A DNA stretch of 64,000 nucleotides, taken from contig CAICTM010000052.1 in the NCBI GenBank assembly GCA_903772945.1, positions 62,001 through 126,000 on the forward strand. Direction: 5' to 3'. Shown here piece after piece: positions 53,899 to 64,000 of the stretch. The notes beneath the pieces are model-generated. The model was given only the letters and a program-made list of their open reading frames with translations. It did no database searches and had not been told where the DNA came from. Position numbers and translations under genes: made by a program. How positions within the stretch are numbered: the stretch's first letter is position 1; the number at the start of each line of letters is the position of its first letter. The DNA comes from Seminavis robusta (taxonomy: Eukaryota; Bacillariophyta; Bacillariophyceae; Naviculales; Naviculaceae).

Positions 53899-56800
53899 AT
53901 GGTCATTACCTCCGAGCAGCTATCGCAACAGCAGACTATTAATACCATGGCGACCAAGATGACGAAAGAAGGCCACTTTCAAGTTGACATTGACATTCCT
54001 CCAACCATTGAGTCCTGCGGTGGATCGCTTCACTCTGAGGATGACTCTGAGCCGTTCGTTGACAACACTGAGGGTAACTTGTTCAGCGATGACTCTGAGA
54101 AGATAGCTAACGAAAACGAAAACAACGGTCCCATCTCCAAGCGTGACAAAGCCTTTGAAGGCAAATGGAAGGGACTCGTCTCATTCATGCTCTTTGCCAA
54201 CGCGCTCATCATCACTGGATCTACCTATGCGTTCCTCAATGCCAACGAACAGCAAGACTTTGTCGCCAGTGTAAGTACTGACGATCTTGTAGGATCGAAT
54301 CCATGGGGCCACTGTGCGGTCCTTGACAGCTGACCGGACTGGCCTTAGAAATGGGTGGCAACTCACCCAGATAGACTAGCTAGACTAGCTAGCTAGAGAG
54401 GTTTGACCTTGCCAACCTTCCTGAAGCTAACCTTACCTTGCCTCTCCCTTACCTCTCCTTCCCCCTACCTCAATTGCGTTTCCTTGCATTGGATCAGTTT
54501 GAAAGACACGCTGGAGCCATTGTGGACAAGTGTCATTACCACGCTAGCTCCGTGGCAGTCACATTTGAGAGTGTCAGTGACTCCATCACATCCTACGTCC
54601 ATGATTCAGGATCACAGTGGCCCTTTGTCACGGTCAGTGACTTTGAAGTGCATTCCATACATACGCGGGAAGCGTCCTTTTCCGAGTTGGTTGGCTTTGT
54701 ACCGCTCATACCCAATGCAAGGCGCATGAAACAATGGGAGACCTATGCAGCAGAACACGTCGACCAGTGGTTGACGGAATCGAGATTGACACAGGTCAAA
54801 GTCAACCCGGGGCCTCGTCCGGCAGTGGACAAGGACTCGCGAGAAAGTGGAGACAACGGCAATCGCACTGCAGTACCCGAAGCTGCCACTGCCACTGCCA
54901 GCAATGAAACAACCCGAATGCTCCAGCAAAACCAAACTGATCAAACCCCACAGACTGCCACTGGACCTTTTGCGCCGATCTGGCAGCTTTCACCACCGCC
55001 AACCAGCAAGGAAATGATTGGATTTGATCTATTGACGCACGACATTCTAGAGAGACTCTTGTTTGCCATGTGGGAGACTCAGAACATGGTCCTGTCGCCC
55101 GTCATGGATGTGTCCTTTCTGACAGAATGGACACCGAGGAATAGCCAACAACGAGACTTGAACGCAACGTCACCGCGATCCGTGGTCTTTCAACCAATCT
55201 ACGAAGAACACAACTTTCACGATGAGAATTCAAACATGGAGGCCCCTCGCCTCCAAGGTCTTTACTTTGGTGTCCTCGCTTGGGAATCGTACTTGGAAGG
55301 ACTCGTCCCAGAGGGCGTCAAGGGGATCTATTGCGTCGTTCGCAACGATTGTGGGCAGGACTATACATTTGTAATCAACGGAAAAGACGCAGTGTTCATC
55401 GGAGAGGGAGACCATCATGATCCTCGATACGATGCAAATGAGGTCTCCACACAATTCTCAGAGTTAGAATATCAGGACCAATCCTCCTCGACCGAACAAC
55501 CCATTGACGACAACTTTCATTGCAGCTACTCGCTCTCCATCTACCCTTCCATTGAACTACAAGAGAATCAGCAGAGCTCCACGCCATTCTTCTTTACCAT
55601 GATTGTGGGGCTCATCTTTGTTGTCACCTTCTTCTTCTTTCTGGGCTACTTGAAGCTTGCCGAACACCGTACCAAAAAGGTCGAAAAAGTAGCCAAAGCC
55701 AGTGACAAGATCATCTCGTCTTTATTCCCACAGAATGTCAAGAACGTTCTCATGAACGATGCGCAACAGGACGAGGCACAAACCAGAAGCATGAACACGA
55801 CAAGCCATGGAGGGGGTGGTCTATCGTCGCAGGTCCAAGAGTTCTTGTCCAACGATGAAGAATCGGCATTTATGAGTGGTTCCATGGGCACAAGCTCCAT
55901 GGCAGCTTCTTCATCTCGCATGCCAAATCCCTACCAGCAATACAAGACCAAGCCCATTGCAAACCTCTTCGAAGAAACCACCATGTAAGTTCAGTTCAGA
56001 AGGACGCTTGTGCCTTCAATGCCCAGTCGTCTCACTGATGCCGCTGCCCGTGTCCTCTTTTATCTCTAGTTTCTTTGCTGACATTTCAGGTATGTGGTTC
56101 GGTCCCTGCGCTCCTCACCTCGATATCGACATCTATCGATCTCGATTGTCGGCAATATGCTAAGTTCGTGTGACATTGTGCCCACTCAAAAATACATCGT
56201 CTCAATTTCCACACCGAATGTAGGTTTCACTGCCTGGAGCGCTACTCGCAGTCCTACAGAAGTGTTTGAATTGCTTGAATCGATCTACGGATGCTTTGAT
56301 AGTAAGTTCCTTCCTTGATTCGTTTCTGGTTGTATCGCAGAGATTGGTCACTGACTTGCTGACATTCTTTCGTGCGCGTGTTCGTTCGGCTCAACCCAGA
56401 ACTTGCGAAGAAAAGGCATGTGTACAAAGTCGAAACGGTATGTAGCTCTTGAGGCAACCAGGTCAACTCCTTCATCGCTCTCGACTCGCTCCTTACGTCG
56501 TCCATCTCTTCATCTGATCCGTTTGCTGTTCTGCGAATGTTACTCGATGTATAGATTGGTGACTGCTACGTAGGTAAGACAGACACCGGAATGAGTCCAT
56601 ATTGGTTTGCTGGATTTGCTTTGTTATGGAATCTTACGCAAAGTTCCTGTCCAATCGTCCTTCGTCACGACGAATAATGTCACCACGTAAAACATGATAG
56701 CCGTGACTGGTAAGCTGTGCGGGGCCCACTCGTTCAACTGGGGAACCACAGGTCCACGCTCATATCTGACTACCATCCTTTCTTCGTTTCGCGCCTCTTG

Positions 56801-57797
56801 TTCTCCAGGCCTTCCCAAACCCAACAAACGACACGGTAAGCTACGCGGAGCCCACTCGTCCATTTGAATCTAGGAAAAGAGAGCCACCCTGACCTCAAAC
56901 CTCGATCGTCCTTTCTTCGCGCAGCTTTGGAGATGACTCGCTTTGCTCAGGACTGCCTCAATCACATCTCCAAAGTCACGAAATCTCTGGAGGAGTCACT
57001 TGGAAAAGATACATCTGATCTCACAATGCGGATTGGGCTGCACAGGTAAGCCACTGGAACAGGAAGTGAACACGTGGACCGCCAGTGTGCGTGTGGGGTC
57101 CGGAACTCATTCTTTTTCCGCTGCCTTCTCCAACATGTAGTGGACCCGTGACTGCTGGTGTATTGAGGGGGGAGCGCTCTCGTTTTCAGCTCTTTGGTAC
57201 GTTGCTGTGATTACTGCGATTAGTGGAGAGTTTCGTCGCCTCTGCATGCTCTGATCTTTGCTTTCGCCTTGGCGTTTCTCGTACACAGGCGATACAGTAA
57301 ACACTGCAGCCCGCATGGAATCAAATGGCAAGCCCAACTGTATTCATGTTTCCGAAGCCACAGCCGAACTGCTGCGCACTCATGGTCGAGGCGCTTGGCT
57401 GCGAAAAAGAGAAGATTTGGTTGAAGCCAAAGGTACGAGAGTGATGGCACGACGTGCATAATCATTGTCCTTGACGCTTTCCCTTCTGATGATTAGCTTT
57501 CTTGTTTTGAAAGGCAAAGGACTGATGCAGACTTACTTTGTCGTTGCGAGGGCAGGTGCTGCATCTGGCACTGGTACTGACATTAGTTCCCAGAGCGGCG
57601 AAACGTATCCATCTAGAGACATGAATGCCACGTTTCATTCCGGGGAAAGTGTCGAACGCGACAGAATCGAGCCTCCTTCATTGCTTCACACAACCGTGAC
57701 GAAGGAGGTTAAATCGTCACCGATTGAGAGTTTTGGTGACGAAATCGAAGACGACAGCACCACGGACGAAGTTAGCTTTGGGGCGGGGAGCCAATAG
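53899..57797 (+). CDS. Receptor-type class III nucleotide cyclase (twelve exons)
   Basis: Exons 53899-54270, 54498-55984, 56070-56089, 56224-56301, 56400-56437, 56555-56573, 56701-56709, 56809-56835, 56925-57045, 57141-57196, 57289-57432 and 57514-57797 total 2,655 nt: 884 codons plus stop. Layout matches the cyclase at 6845: acidic cytosolic tail, TM1 about 92-113, an extracellular sensor starting FERHAGAIVDKCHYH, TM2 about 486-509, signalling helix SSLFPQNVKNVL, then the cyclase domain. Catalytic motifs after splicing: IFFADISGFTAW (metal Asp), KVETIGDCYVAVTGLP (second Asp), GPVTAGVLRGERSRFQLFGD, TVNTAARMES (transition-state Asn and Arg). Glu in KVET suggests guanylate-type substrate choice; Gln in FQLFGD leaves doubt. 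A disordered acidic C-terminus follows. It generates a cyclic nucleotide at a membrane. Confidence 0.92.
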
Positions 57798-58182
57798 TAC
57801 GGTACATGTCGGGTTGTCAATGAAAGAGTGCATTCTGGTTTATCTCTACGATACGTTTTATCAAGCCATTCCGTTCGAGTGAGTGCATCATCAACGACAC
57901 TCAAGGTCTCTTCTTCCATGAATCCTGTTCTTTTTTCCGAGACCTACATCTTCCAACTTTCGTACTCGCATCTGCGAATGGCAGCCGCGACATATCTTCT
58001 CGAGAGGGGTTTCGAGGGCTTCACGGTGGGCAATCCAGTGATCCATGGATTGCTTCGATTTATTCTCTTGTTTTGAGCTCTTCATAATTATGTAGCTTTA
58101 TTTTATACCCACATTTTTTATTAACCAACTAAACGGATCTTTCCGATAGCATGGTCGATTGTCAACTGCCGATGCATTATTG
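57798..58182. other. Intergenic, convergent 3' regions
   Basis: 385 bp between convergent genes; no gene seen. Confidence 0.6.
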
Positions 58183-60057
58183 CTACGCAAATTCGCCCTG
58201 GTCGTCCTCTACAAGTCGTACATCCCATTCACTCACTTGCCATCGTGTCGTCGTCATGGCATCGGCTGGATTTCTCGGGCTGCCCACTCCCACCTCGGGC
58301 CCTACATCGAATGAAATCCATCGTCTAGGCGGTAGGTTGTCGGGCGGCGCCTGCTTGCCGTCGTTGTGTTTGGCATCGTAAAAGTAGACGGCATTACCCA
58401 AGGCACCGACATTGAGATGCCACGTTTTGGCTTTTCCAATCTGCAAAGGTGAAGTTGGGAAGCCGTAGTTTCCCCATTCTTTGCAAGTTTTGACCTGAAC
58501 CAGTTCTTGCGGAATGGGATTGCTGTAGGGATCACATCCGTGGGTAAAAGGTCCACAGTACTGGTGATAGCATTCGTAGGGATAGTGTGTGTTGTTGCGT
58601 GCCGATACCCATTCTTGCAACTCGTAAGAAAAATGCCAAGGCGGACAAGCATGTGTCGTCTTGGCCGAACAGGGCGAAGACGTTTTGGGGGACACTCCAT
58701 AGCAGAGATATCGAGTCAAATTGTCTTCTAGGTTGTCGTCTCCTGGATCACAGGGTGATCCATCACTCTTTTTCCAACACCCACTGAATTCTGGCATGTA
58801 AAAGAGTCCTCTCAAGTTGGCTGGTTCTTGCAGAATGTCCATTCGAATGGTCATGATGAGTTTTTTATTTGCTGCCTCCAGATGAGAGTACGGAGGTACC
58901 GAAACTGGTCCTTTCATATTTCCGGCTCCCTTCCAAGGGTATCCTCCAAATCCTACTGGATTTTGACTGAACACATGATCATTGGAGCGTAAATAGTTCA
59001 TGAGCCATGGATGTGTCTCGCTGGTTGTAATCATGGATGAGTATACCAGGCCAACGTCTTTTTGTCTGGTCCATCCCGTATACATGTAGCTGGCATTTTG
59101 CAGCAGTGGCGGTATGGCTGGTGTGTTGGTGTTGGTTGTTGATGTCATCCATTCTTGAGTGTACTGATGGAGAGCGGCTTGAACTAGTTGAATTTTGAAT
59201 GGAGACCAGTATGGGTCTACATCATAGGTTCCTGCAAAGTATGAGTACTGTTTGTGGGTAGAGTTTCCCTTCACAGTGCCTTGTACCATGAGTGGTTGGT
59301 TCATAGGTAGGTCATTGAAGGGACCCTGTATGATTGGAGTGGAATTTTGGGTAGCAGTACTACCGGTACTAGTAGTGTGTTTGCAGAGTTGCTCAGTTTT
59401 GCTGTCAAAATTTCCCGATTTGAACATGACAGCCCAAGTGGCATCTTTGCATTTGTGGCTGAGGTAAACTTCCTTGGCTCTGGCATATTCATCTGGTGTT
59501 TCTGGGTAAACGTATTTACTGTCTGAGTTTACGATACTGGTACTAGCAGCAAGGTTTGGAATGGGTTGAGGATAGGTAAGATCATTGTCTTGATGAGTGA
59601 TTTTTGGGCAGATAGCTCTTCTGGGTGAAGGCAGCTTCAATGCTTGATAAGCATCAGGTTCCCTTGCTTGATTGCAAAAGGACCATCCCACCCATACTGT
59701 GGAGTCAGAAGCAAATCTGTAAGACATTCCCCCAGTGGTCAACACAGACACAGACACAGACACAGACACAGACAAAGCATCAGAATTTGACTTGAACTTG
59801 GACTTGGCAGGCTCTGAAGCATGCTCACTAGTTCTACTATGCATAGTAGTACCAATAGTACCAATAGTACCAATAGTAGTAACGGTAGGTTCAGCAGCAG
59901 CAATGTCAACTTGTTTGTCATTGGGGCTACTAGTACTCTTACTGCTAAAGCTACTACCAGTAGCACTTGAAAGGTGATAGAAGACAACGGTCAGTAACAC
60001 CAATCTGCACAATCCCACGGTGAGGGCTAAGGATACCGGTATCTGTGTCGCCTTCAT
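58183..60057 (-). CDS. Secreted or membrane-anchored protein resembling plant DUF7705 proteins
   Basis: 624 residues, one exon. The N-terminal hydrophobic segment (LALTVGLCRLVLLTVVFYHL, residues 10-29) is a signal peptide or anchor. A low-complexity linker follows, with TIGTIGTIG and a (Ser-Val)n run. The rest is globular with many Cys and Trp: VWVGWSFCNQA, YSYFAGTYDVDPYW, FYMPEFSGCWKKSDGSPCD, CPPWHFSYEL, YHQYCGPFTHGCDPYSNPIP, WGNYGFPTSP, TWHLNVGALGNAVYFYD, RRWISFDVGPEV and TRWQVSEWDVRL. From memory these blocks align in order with a land-plant family of unknown function (Pfam DUF7705): FNGTYDLD, GSCWKNNGAPCDGD, CDPYSNPQAQEIVQ and TWELDVGALSSRLYFYQ. Function is unknown; extracellular or secretory-pathway location is inferred. 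Confidence 0.75.
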   Translation of the reverse strand: MKATQIPVSLALTVGLCRLVLLTVVFYHLSSATGSSFSSKSTSSPNDKQVDIAAAEPTVTTIGTIGTIGTTMHSRTSEHASEPAKSKFKSNSDALSVSVSVSVSVLTTGGMSYRFASDSTVWVGWSFCNQAREPDAYQALKLPSPRRAICPKITHQDNDLTYPQPIPNLAASTSIVNSDSKYVYPETPDEYARAKEVYLSHKCKDATWAVMFKSGNFDSKTEQLCKHTTSTGSTATQNSTPIIQGPFNDLPMNQPLMVQGTVKGNSTHKQYSYFAGTYDVDPYWSPFKIQLVQAALHQYTQEWMTSTTNTNTPAIPPLLQNASYMYTGWTRQKDVGLVYSSMITTSETHPWLMNYLRSNDHVFSQNPVGFGGYPWKGAGNMKGPVSVPPYSHLEAANKKLIMTIRMDILQEPANLRGLFYMPEFSGCWKKSDGSPCDPGDDNLEDNLTRYLCYGVSPKTSSPCSAKTTHACPPWHFSYELQEWVSARNNTHYPYECYHQYCGPFTHGCDPYSNPIPQELVQVKTCKEWGNYGFPTSPLQIGKAKTWHLNVGALGNAVYFYDAKHNDGKQAPPDNLPPRRWISFDVGPEVGVGSPRNPADAMTTTRWQVSEWDVRLVEDDQGEFA

Positions 60058-60586
60058 CTTCCTTGGCTTAGTTAGGCTTAGCTTAGCTTACAGAAAACTG
60101 TGGGATAAGATCACTAGCTGGTAGTCAGAGGAGCAAGCAACGGAAGCTTTGTAAACGCACAAACAATGGCTGTGGCAATTGTGCGCGGATACTCGAGAAT
60201 GCAGTGATGATTGCTTTCAGATCCAACCGAAAAGATCCAACCAATCTTTGAAAGATCCATCCACTCAAATGACGTTGAAATCAAGACAGCTTACCTGGCT
60301 TTGTAGACAGCGGCCGCGAACTTGAAACGCGGAACGTCACAAATCACAAAACATCTGTGAACATCCTTTTACCCCCCTTACTATCTCTACTATTTCCCAC
60401 CACAAGTGCACTCTTTTGGCTACATGTACAAACTACATGTTGCTAAAGTTAGTCCCCCATTATTAAGTAATAAATAGTGGAGCAGAAAACGAAACGATCA
60501 CAAATCACAGGATCGATGTAACGCAAGCCGACTTGCTTTCAGCAATCAATCAATTGATTTTCGCGTAAACTTACGATAAGTCGACC
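60058..60586. other. Intergenic, divergent promoter region
   Basis: Between divergent genes (DUF7705-like minus, monooxygenase plus). A GGCTTAG-type repeat lies near 60064-60085 just after the start of the minus gene. No gene. Confidence 0.55.
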
Positions 60587-61996
60587 ATGGCGGATGCTAC
60601 GGCTTCAACTTCTAACAACGTGGTTATAGTGGGCGCTGGTTTGGCCGGTTTGTCTTTGGCCCTTGGTCTGACTAGTGGTACTATTAAAAATAGTGCTGGT
60701 AAGGATAATGACCGTTGGAGAGTTCATTTGGTGGAGAAGCAATTTAACTTTAGCAGGACTGGAGCTACCTTTGGCTTGCAGCCCAACGGTCAAAAGGCTC
60801 TCAAGGAACTTGCACCTGGCATTGTGGAGGAGCTGAATCAAGTGGGACTCTTCATTCCCCAAAGTGGAGGAACTATGCTAGGATGGTGGAATGTCAGGGA
60901 TGCCTTGCTAGCCAGAGTACAGCAGGAAGCCTCCAAGCCAGATGGAACTGCCAAGATTTCACTGCATACCGGCTACTTGCTGCAAGACGTACTAGATTCA
61001 GAAGATGGAGTCAATGTCACCTTCCAAAAACACAAAAAGCAAGCAGATAGTAATAGCATAGAACAAGCAGGAGATTCCAACCTGCTGACTTTGCAAGCCA
61101 GTATCCTCATTGGAGCTGATGGGGTAAACTCAAGTGTGCGGGATCACTTGGGTCTGCCCAAAGCAAAGTGGACCAACGTTGTCATGTGGAGATCTCGTCT
61201 ATACATACCACCCAACAAAGATGATCCCAAGTCTACACCTGCTGCAGACATACTCAGGCCATACTTGGACATTCCTATTGTACCCCTTGGTGTCCGCCTG
61301 CGAGGCTGCACCAATTACGCATTCTTTAATTTCCATCAAAAAACGCCAGGCACCATGGCTCTGGTCGCCAATTATAAACTGGATCAAGAGCAAGCAGATA
61401 AAAGTATGCAGCAGTTTGTACCCGGAACGTCAGTTCAATCCTTTCTCGAAGCTCAGGCAGACGATGAAAAGGAAGTGCAAGAAATCAGAGCCATGGCAGA
61501 ATTGTGCGATCACGATGGGCTCCATCATCCTATCAAGCAAAAGGTTGTCGTCTTGCCAGAGGAAGACGGGAAAGGATGGGGAGGCAAAGGACGCATCACA
61601 CTGCTGGGGGATGCCGCACATGGTAAGAAAACAAAAATTGTGGATGGAATCGAAGTGACTAGTATATATTCTGAGGATGCTCATGTTTTATGATCCCGTT
61701 CATACCTTCCACCCCAAGCCCTCCGACCTGCTTCCGGCCAAGGAGGCTCCATGGCTTTTGAAGATGCCGTTGTGCTATGTCGCGTTCTACAAAAGAAATT
61801 TGGAAGCAGTAAACAGGATCAAGCCCCTACCAAAACGGAAATCGAACAAGCTTTACAGGAATACGAAAACACGCGTCTGCCTCGAGTCCGAAAACTCTGG
61901 GTCGATCAATGGGAACGAGCAGAGGCTACCTACAAAAACATCACCGTGAAACCATGGGACGAAGAGTTCTCAAATTGGGTCTTCCAAGGAGTCTAG
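60587..61996 (+). CDS. FAD-dependent monooxygenase (zeaxanthin epoxidase/salicylate hydroxylase-like fold)
   Basis: Exons 60587-61622 and 61719-61996 join in phase 1 to give 437 codons plus stop. It has all three class A flavin monooxygenase signatures: the N-terminal GxGxxG nucleotide-binding loop (VVIVGAGLAGLSLALGL), the DG motif (SILIGADGVNSSVRDHLG), and the GD motif GDAAHALRP followed by ASGQGGSMAFEDAVVL. The 96-bp intron falls inside GDAAH-ALRP and splicing restores it exactly. The protein should use FAD, NAD(P)H and O2 to hydroxylate or epoxidise an organic substrate. There is no membrane segment or obvious transit peptide, and the substrate cannot be inferred. The start ATG has a CCATGG context. 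Confidence 0.9.
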
Positions 61997-62437
61997 CTTT
62001 GCTAATTGACAGCATGCGGAGAATATCACATAGGAAGTCCGACACGACAACTAATAATTCCAGGCATCATAGCGAGACAAGCAAGCAGTCTGCCCAACCA
62101 TCTCATTTCTCCACTTTAGAGACGGCAAATAGAAATTCATGGTAACATGTGCGTAGTTCACAAAGCATATTCAATACATTACATTGCAAGTTCGTAATAG
62201 TATCACAGTAGAGCCACTCCCACCTGCTCGTCTTCTGGTCGCTGACCTGACATCATGCTTGTTCCAAACAAACACTTGTCAGAGGCCAAACTCACGTTTT
62301 CTGGGACGTGGCAGAATTTGGTTTTCGTTTAATTAAAAAGAAACAGACACAATTCAAATCGTCCCTCCTGACGAGCATCTCTCGTTGTCTCGAGACTGCA
62401 CGATAGCATGATTGAGCTGTCCGTTTCATGACTGCAT
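61997..62437. other. Intergenic, convergent 3' regions
   Basis: 441 bp between convergent genes. No gene or clear repeat. Confidence 0.6.
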
Positions 62438-63228
62438 CTAGCCCTCAGAAATGTACGCAATGTATCCCAGACCCAGCATCAACGCCATTACGATCACCAG
62501 AGCGATGTTGACGCTGGGGTGGTCAACGTCTTCGTGATGGCCACAATAAAAGAGCCCACATGGCATGCTAGAGGCTTGGCTAATCTCATCCATGACACGC
62601 GTGTAAATGTTTTCGTCCACTGCCAATGCAAAGGATGTGGTGGGCAATGCTCCAAACGGATCTTTTGGTTTGCGCGACTTGTGGTTCGATTCGTGGCCGG
62701 TGCAACCATGGTAACATGCCGGGCATTGACACGTGCATTTGTGGTACTCGAGATTGTACAGATCCTCGTCTTCCCACATCATGGCTTCTTCGGCAGCACG
62801 ATGGTACTCTTCAAAAGCTTCCGTATCCACTTCAGTTGCATAAATCCATCCCGTTGTCAGATCTTTGCTGGTGGTCAGGTGAACGTTTTCTTGTGGATAA
62901 TGCATTTCCATTTTTCCGGTACTTTCGTTGTAGCCCGAATAAAAACTGGACTTCCGAATGTCGCTGACAACTGAGAGGAACGAAGCTTCACTCTGGACCG
63001 AGACTCCTGTAGCCGAGGAATAGCTGGCAAGACTCGATGACCGCCGATGATGCCCTCCAGCTCGAGACGATGCAGAACCCGCCGATGGTAGGGGCATTGG
63101 ATTGCTGTAAGATGCCGAGGACTGTTGCGGAGCGTTGTTGTTGTTGTAGCTGGCCGATCGAATTCCCGCCGTGCCACTGGAGCGCACTCGTCGATGTCCT
63201 GGCGACGATGTCATTCTCGGGTCCATGT

Positions 63229-63260
<32 letters not shown>

Positions 63261-64000
63261 CGGGGTACGATCACTCGTGAACCGCCGCCCATACGAGGAC
63301 TCGCGGATGATCCATGATATTTGGCGGCACTAGAATTAGCATTGGCATTGTGGTTGCGCAAGAGAGGATGCTGTTGCTGTGCAGCAGGTTGGTATTGCTG
63401 ATATTGTTGTTGGTGCTGGAACGCAATTTTCGCGTAGTTGTCGGAATGAGATCGACGATGAATGTGTAGCCCACTGCCTTGTCGCAAATTGAAATTCGAA
63501 GAAGGCGGTGGTGGAGGCGGGAGTCCCATTCCAGCAGCCGAGTGTCCATCCGAGGATGTTCTGGATCGTGGTACCGAGGTCACGGCGCCATAGCTGGGCA
63601 TGGAAGCACTCTTGTGATGTTTATAATGTGGTGAAGTGGCATCTCGACCCCCCTTGCGCGGTGGGTGTGGATGTGGAGGCAATGGACTCGTACTTCTCCC
63701 CGACGGTGGTAACGGAGAGGCGTTTGCCGTGGCTCCGTATCCACTGGTAACGGCAAAGTTTTGCTGCAGCAGAGAGGCATATTCGTCATCAAATTCGGGG
63801 TATGGTTGTTGGTTGTAGTGTTGCTGTTGCTGTTGCTGTTGATTGTTGTAGTGTTGCTGAGGCCCGGCTTTGAGTGGATGAGGTGGCGGAGTTCCCTGTG
63901 AGGACGTGTTGGAAGCAGACCTTCTGTGCTTTCGGTATTCACTGTAGTAGTTGGAAGTTGTGGTGGTGGTGTTTGTGATTATTGGAGCTGCATTGGTGTT
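62438..64000 (-). CDS. Tail-anchored low-complexity protein with Cys cluster (5' end cut by window)
   Basis: The frame is open from the right edge to the stop at 62438, and no in-frame ATG is evident in the first 318 bases, so the N-terminus lies beyond the window. About 520 residues are visible. The first 350 are Gln/Ser/Pro/His-rich and disordered, with two poly-Gln runs, poly-Pro and RRSHSDN. A more conserved C-terminal part follows: SFLSVVSDIRKSSFYSGY, EEYHRAAEEAMMWEDEDLYN and the Cys cluster KCTCQCPACYHGC (a possible metal site). The protein ends in one hydrophobic helix (VNIALVIVMALMLGLGYIAYI) and three residues, so it fits a tail-anchored membrane protein. No family recognised. Confidence 0.72.

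Overview
The window looks like nuclear DNA of a diatom, probably a raphid pennate one (the genus is inference). Short GT-AG introns interrupt many genes. Several families typical of diatoms occur together: class C GPCR-like receptors, receptor-type class III nucleotide cyclases with several short exons, heat-shock-factor (HSF) transcription factors, and ankyrin-like proteins with the diatom pattern of LPLH-type repeats. Gene density is moderate. Intergenic DNA is full of short palindromes built on CTAG (GCTAGC, ACTAGT) and on TACCGGTA.

Layout. 1-1864 (-): class C GPCR with a periplasmic-binding-type sensor domain, cut by the left edge. 2263-5590: an apparently intact Mutator-like (MULE) DNA transposon with near-perfect terminal inverted repeats and palindromic subterminal arrays. 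6845-10112 (-): receptor-type cyclase, nine exons including one of 8 bp. 11079-12499 (-): secreted class 3 lipase. 13144-14976 (+): ankyrin/coiled-coil protein. 14977-18539: a long gene-poor stretch. 18540-20006 (+): HSF. 21206-23668 (-): low-complexity scaffold with a C-terminal CaaX box. 24816-28085 (+): large ankyrin-like protein. 28956-30370 (+): CRAL-TRIO protein. 31193-32373 (+): possible CUE-domain protein. 32374-34898: gene-poor, with a foldback repeat. 34899-36343 (+): second HSF. 36913-38394 (+): BioF-like synthase ending in a PTS1 tripeptide. 38705-39042: a second foldback repeat. 39603-42677 (+): ubiquitin-specific protease. 43982-45865 (-): MFS transporter. 46408-46923 (+) and 48064-48486 (-): small low-complexity proteins. 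48487-52127: gene-poor. 52128-53421 (+): multi-pass membrane protein. 53899-57797 (+): second receptor-type cyclase, twelve exons including one of 9 bp. 58183-60057 (-): secreted protein resembling a plant domain of unknown function. 60587-61996 (+): FAD monooxygenase. 62438-64000 (-): tail-anchored low-complexity protein, cut by the right edge.

The coding theme is environmental sensing and signalling (a GPCR and two membrane cyclases) plus transcription factors, with housekeeping enzymes between them. No operon-like organisation is expected or seen. Splice models were built by hand from GT-AG sites and reading phase. For the two cyclases, both HSFs, the lipase, the CRAL-TRIO protein and the monooxygenase, the summed exons give whole codon numbers and restore the expected family motifs. 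No rRNA, tRNA, CRISPR or retroelement was recognised.
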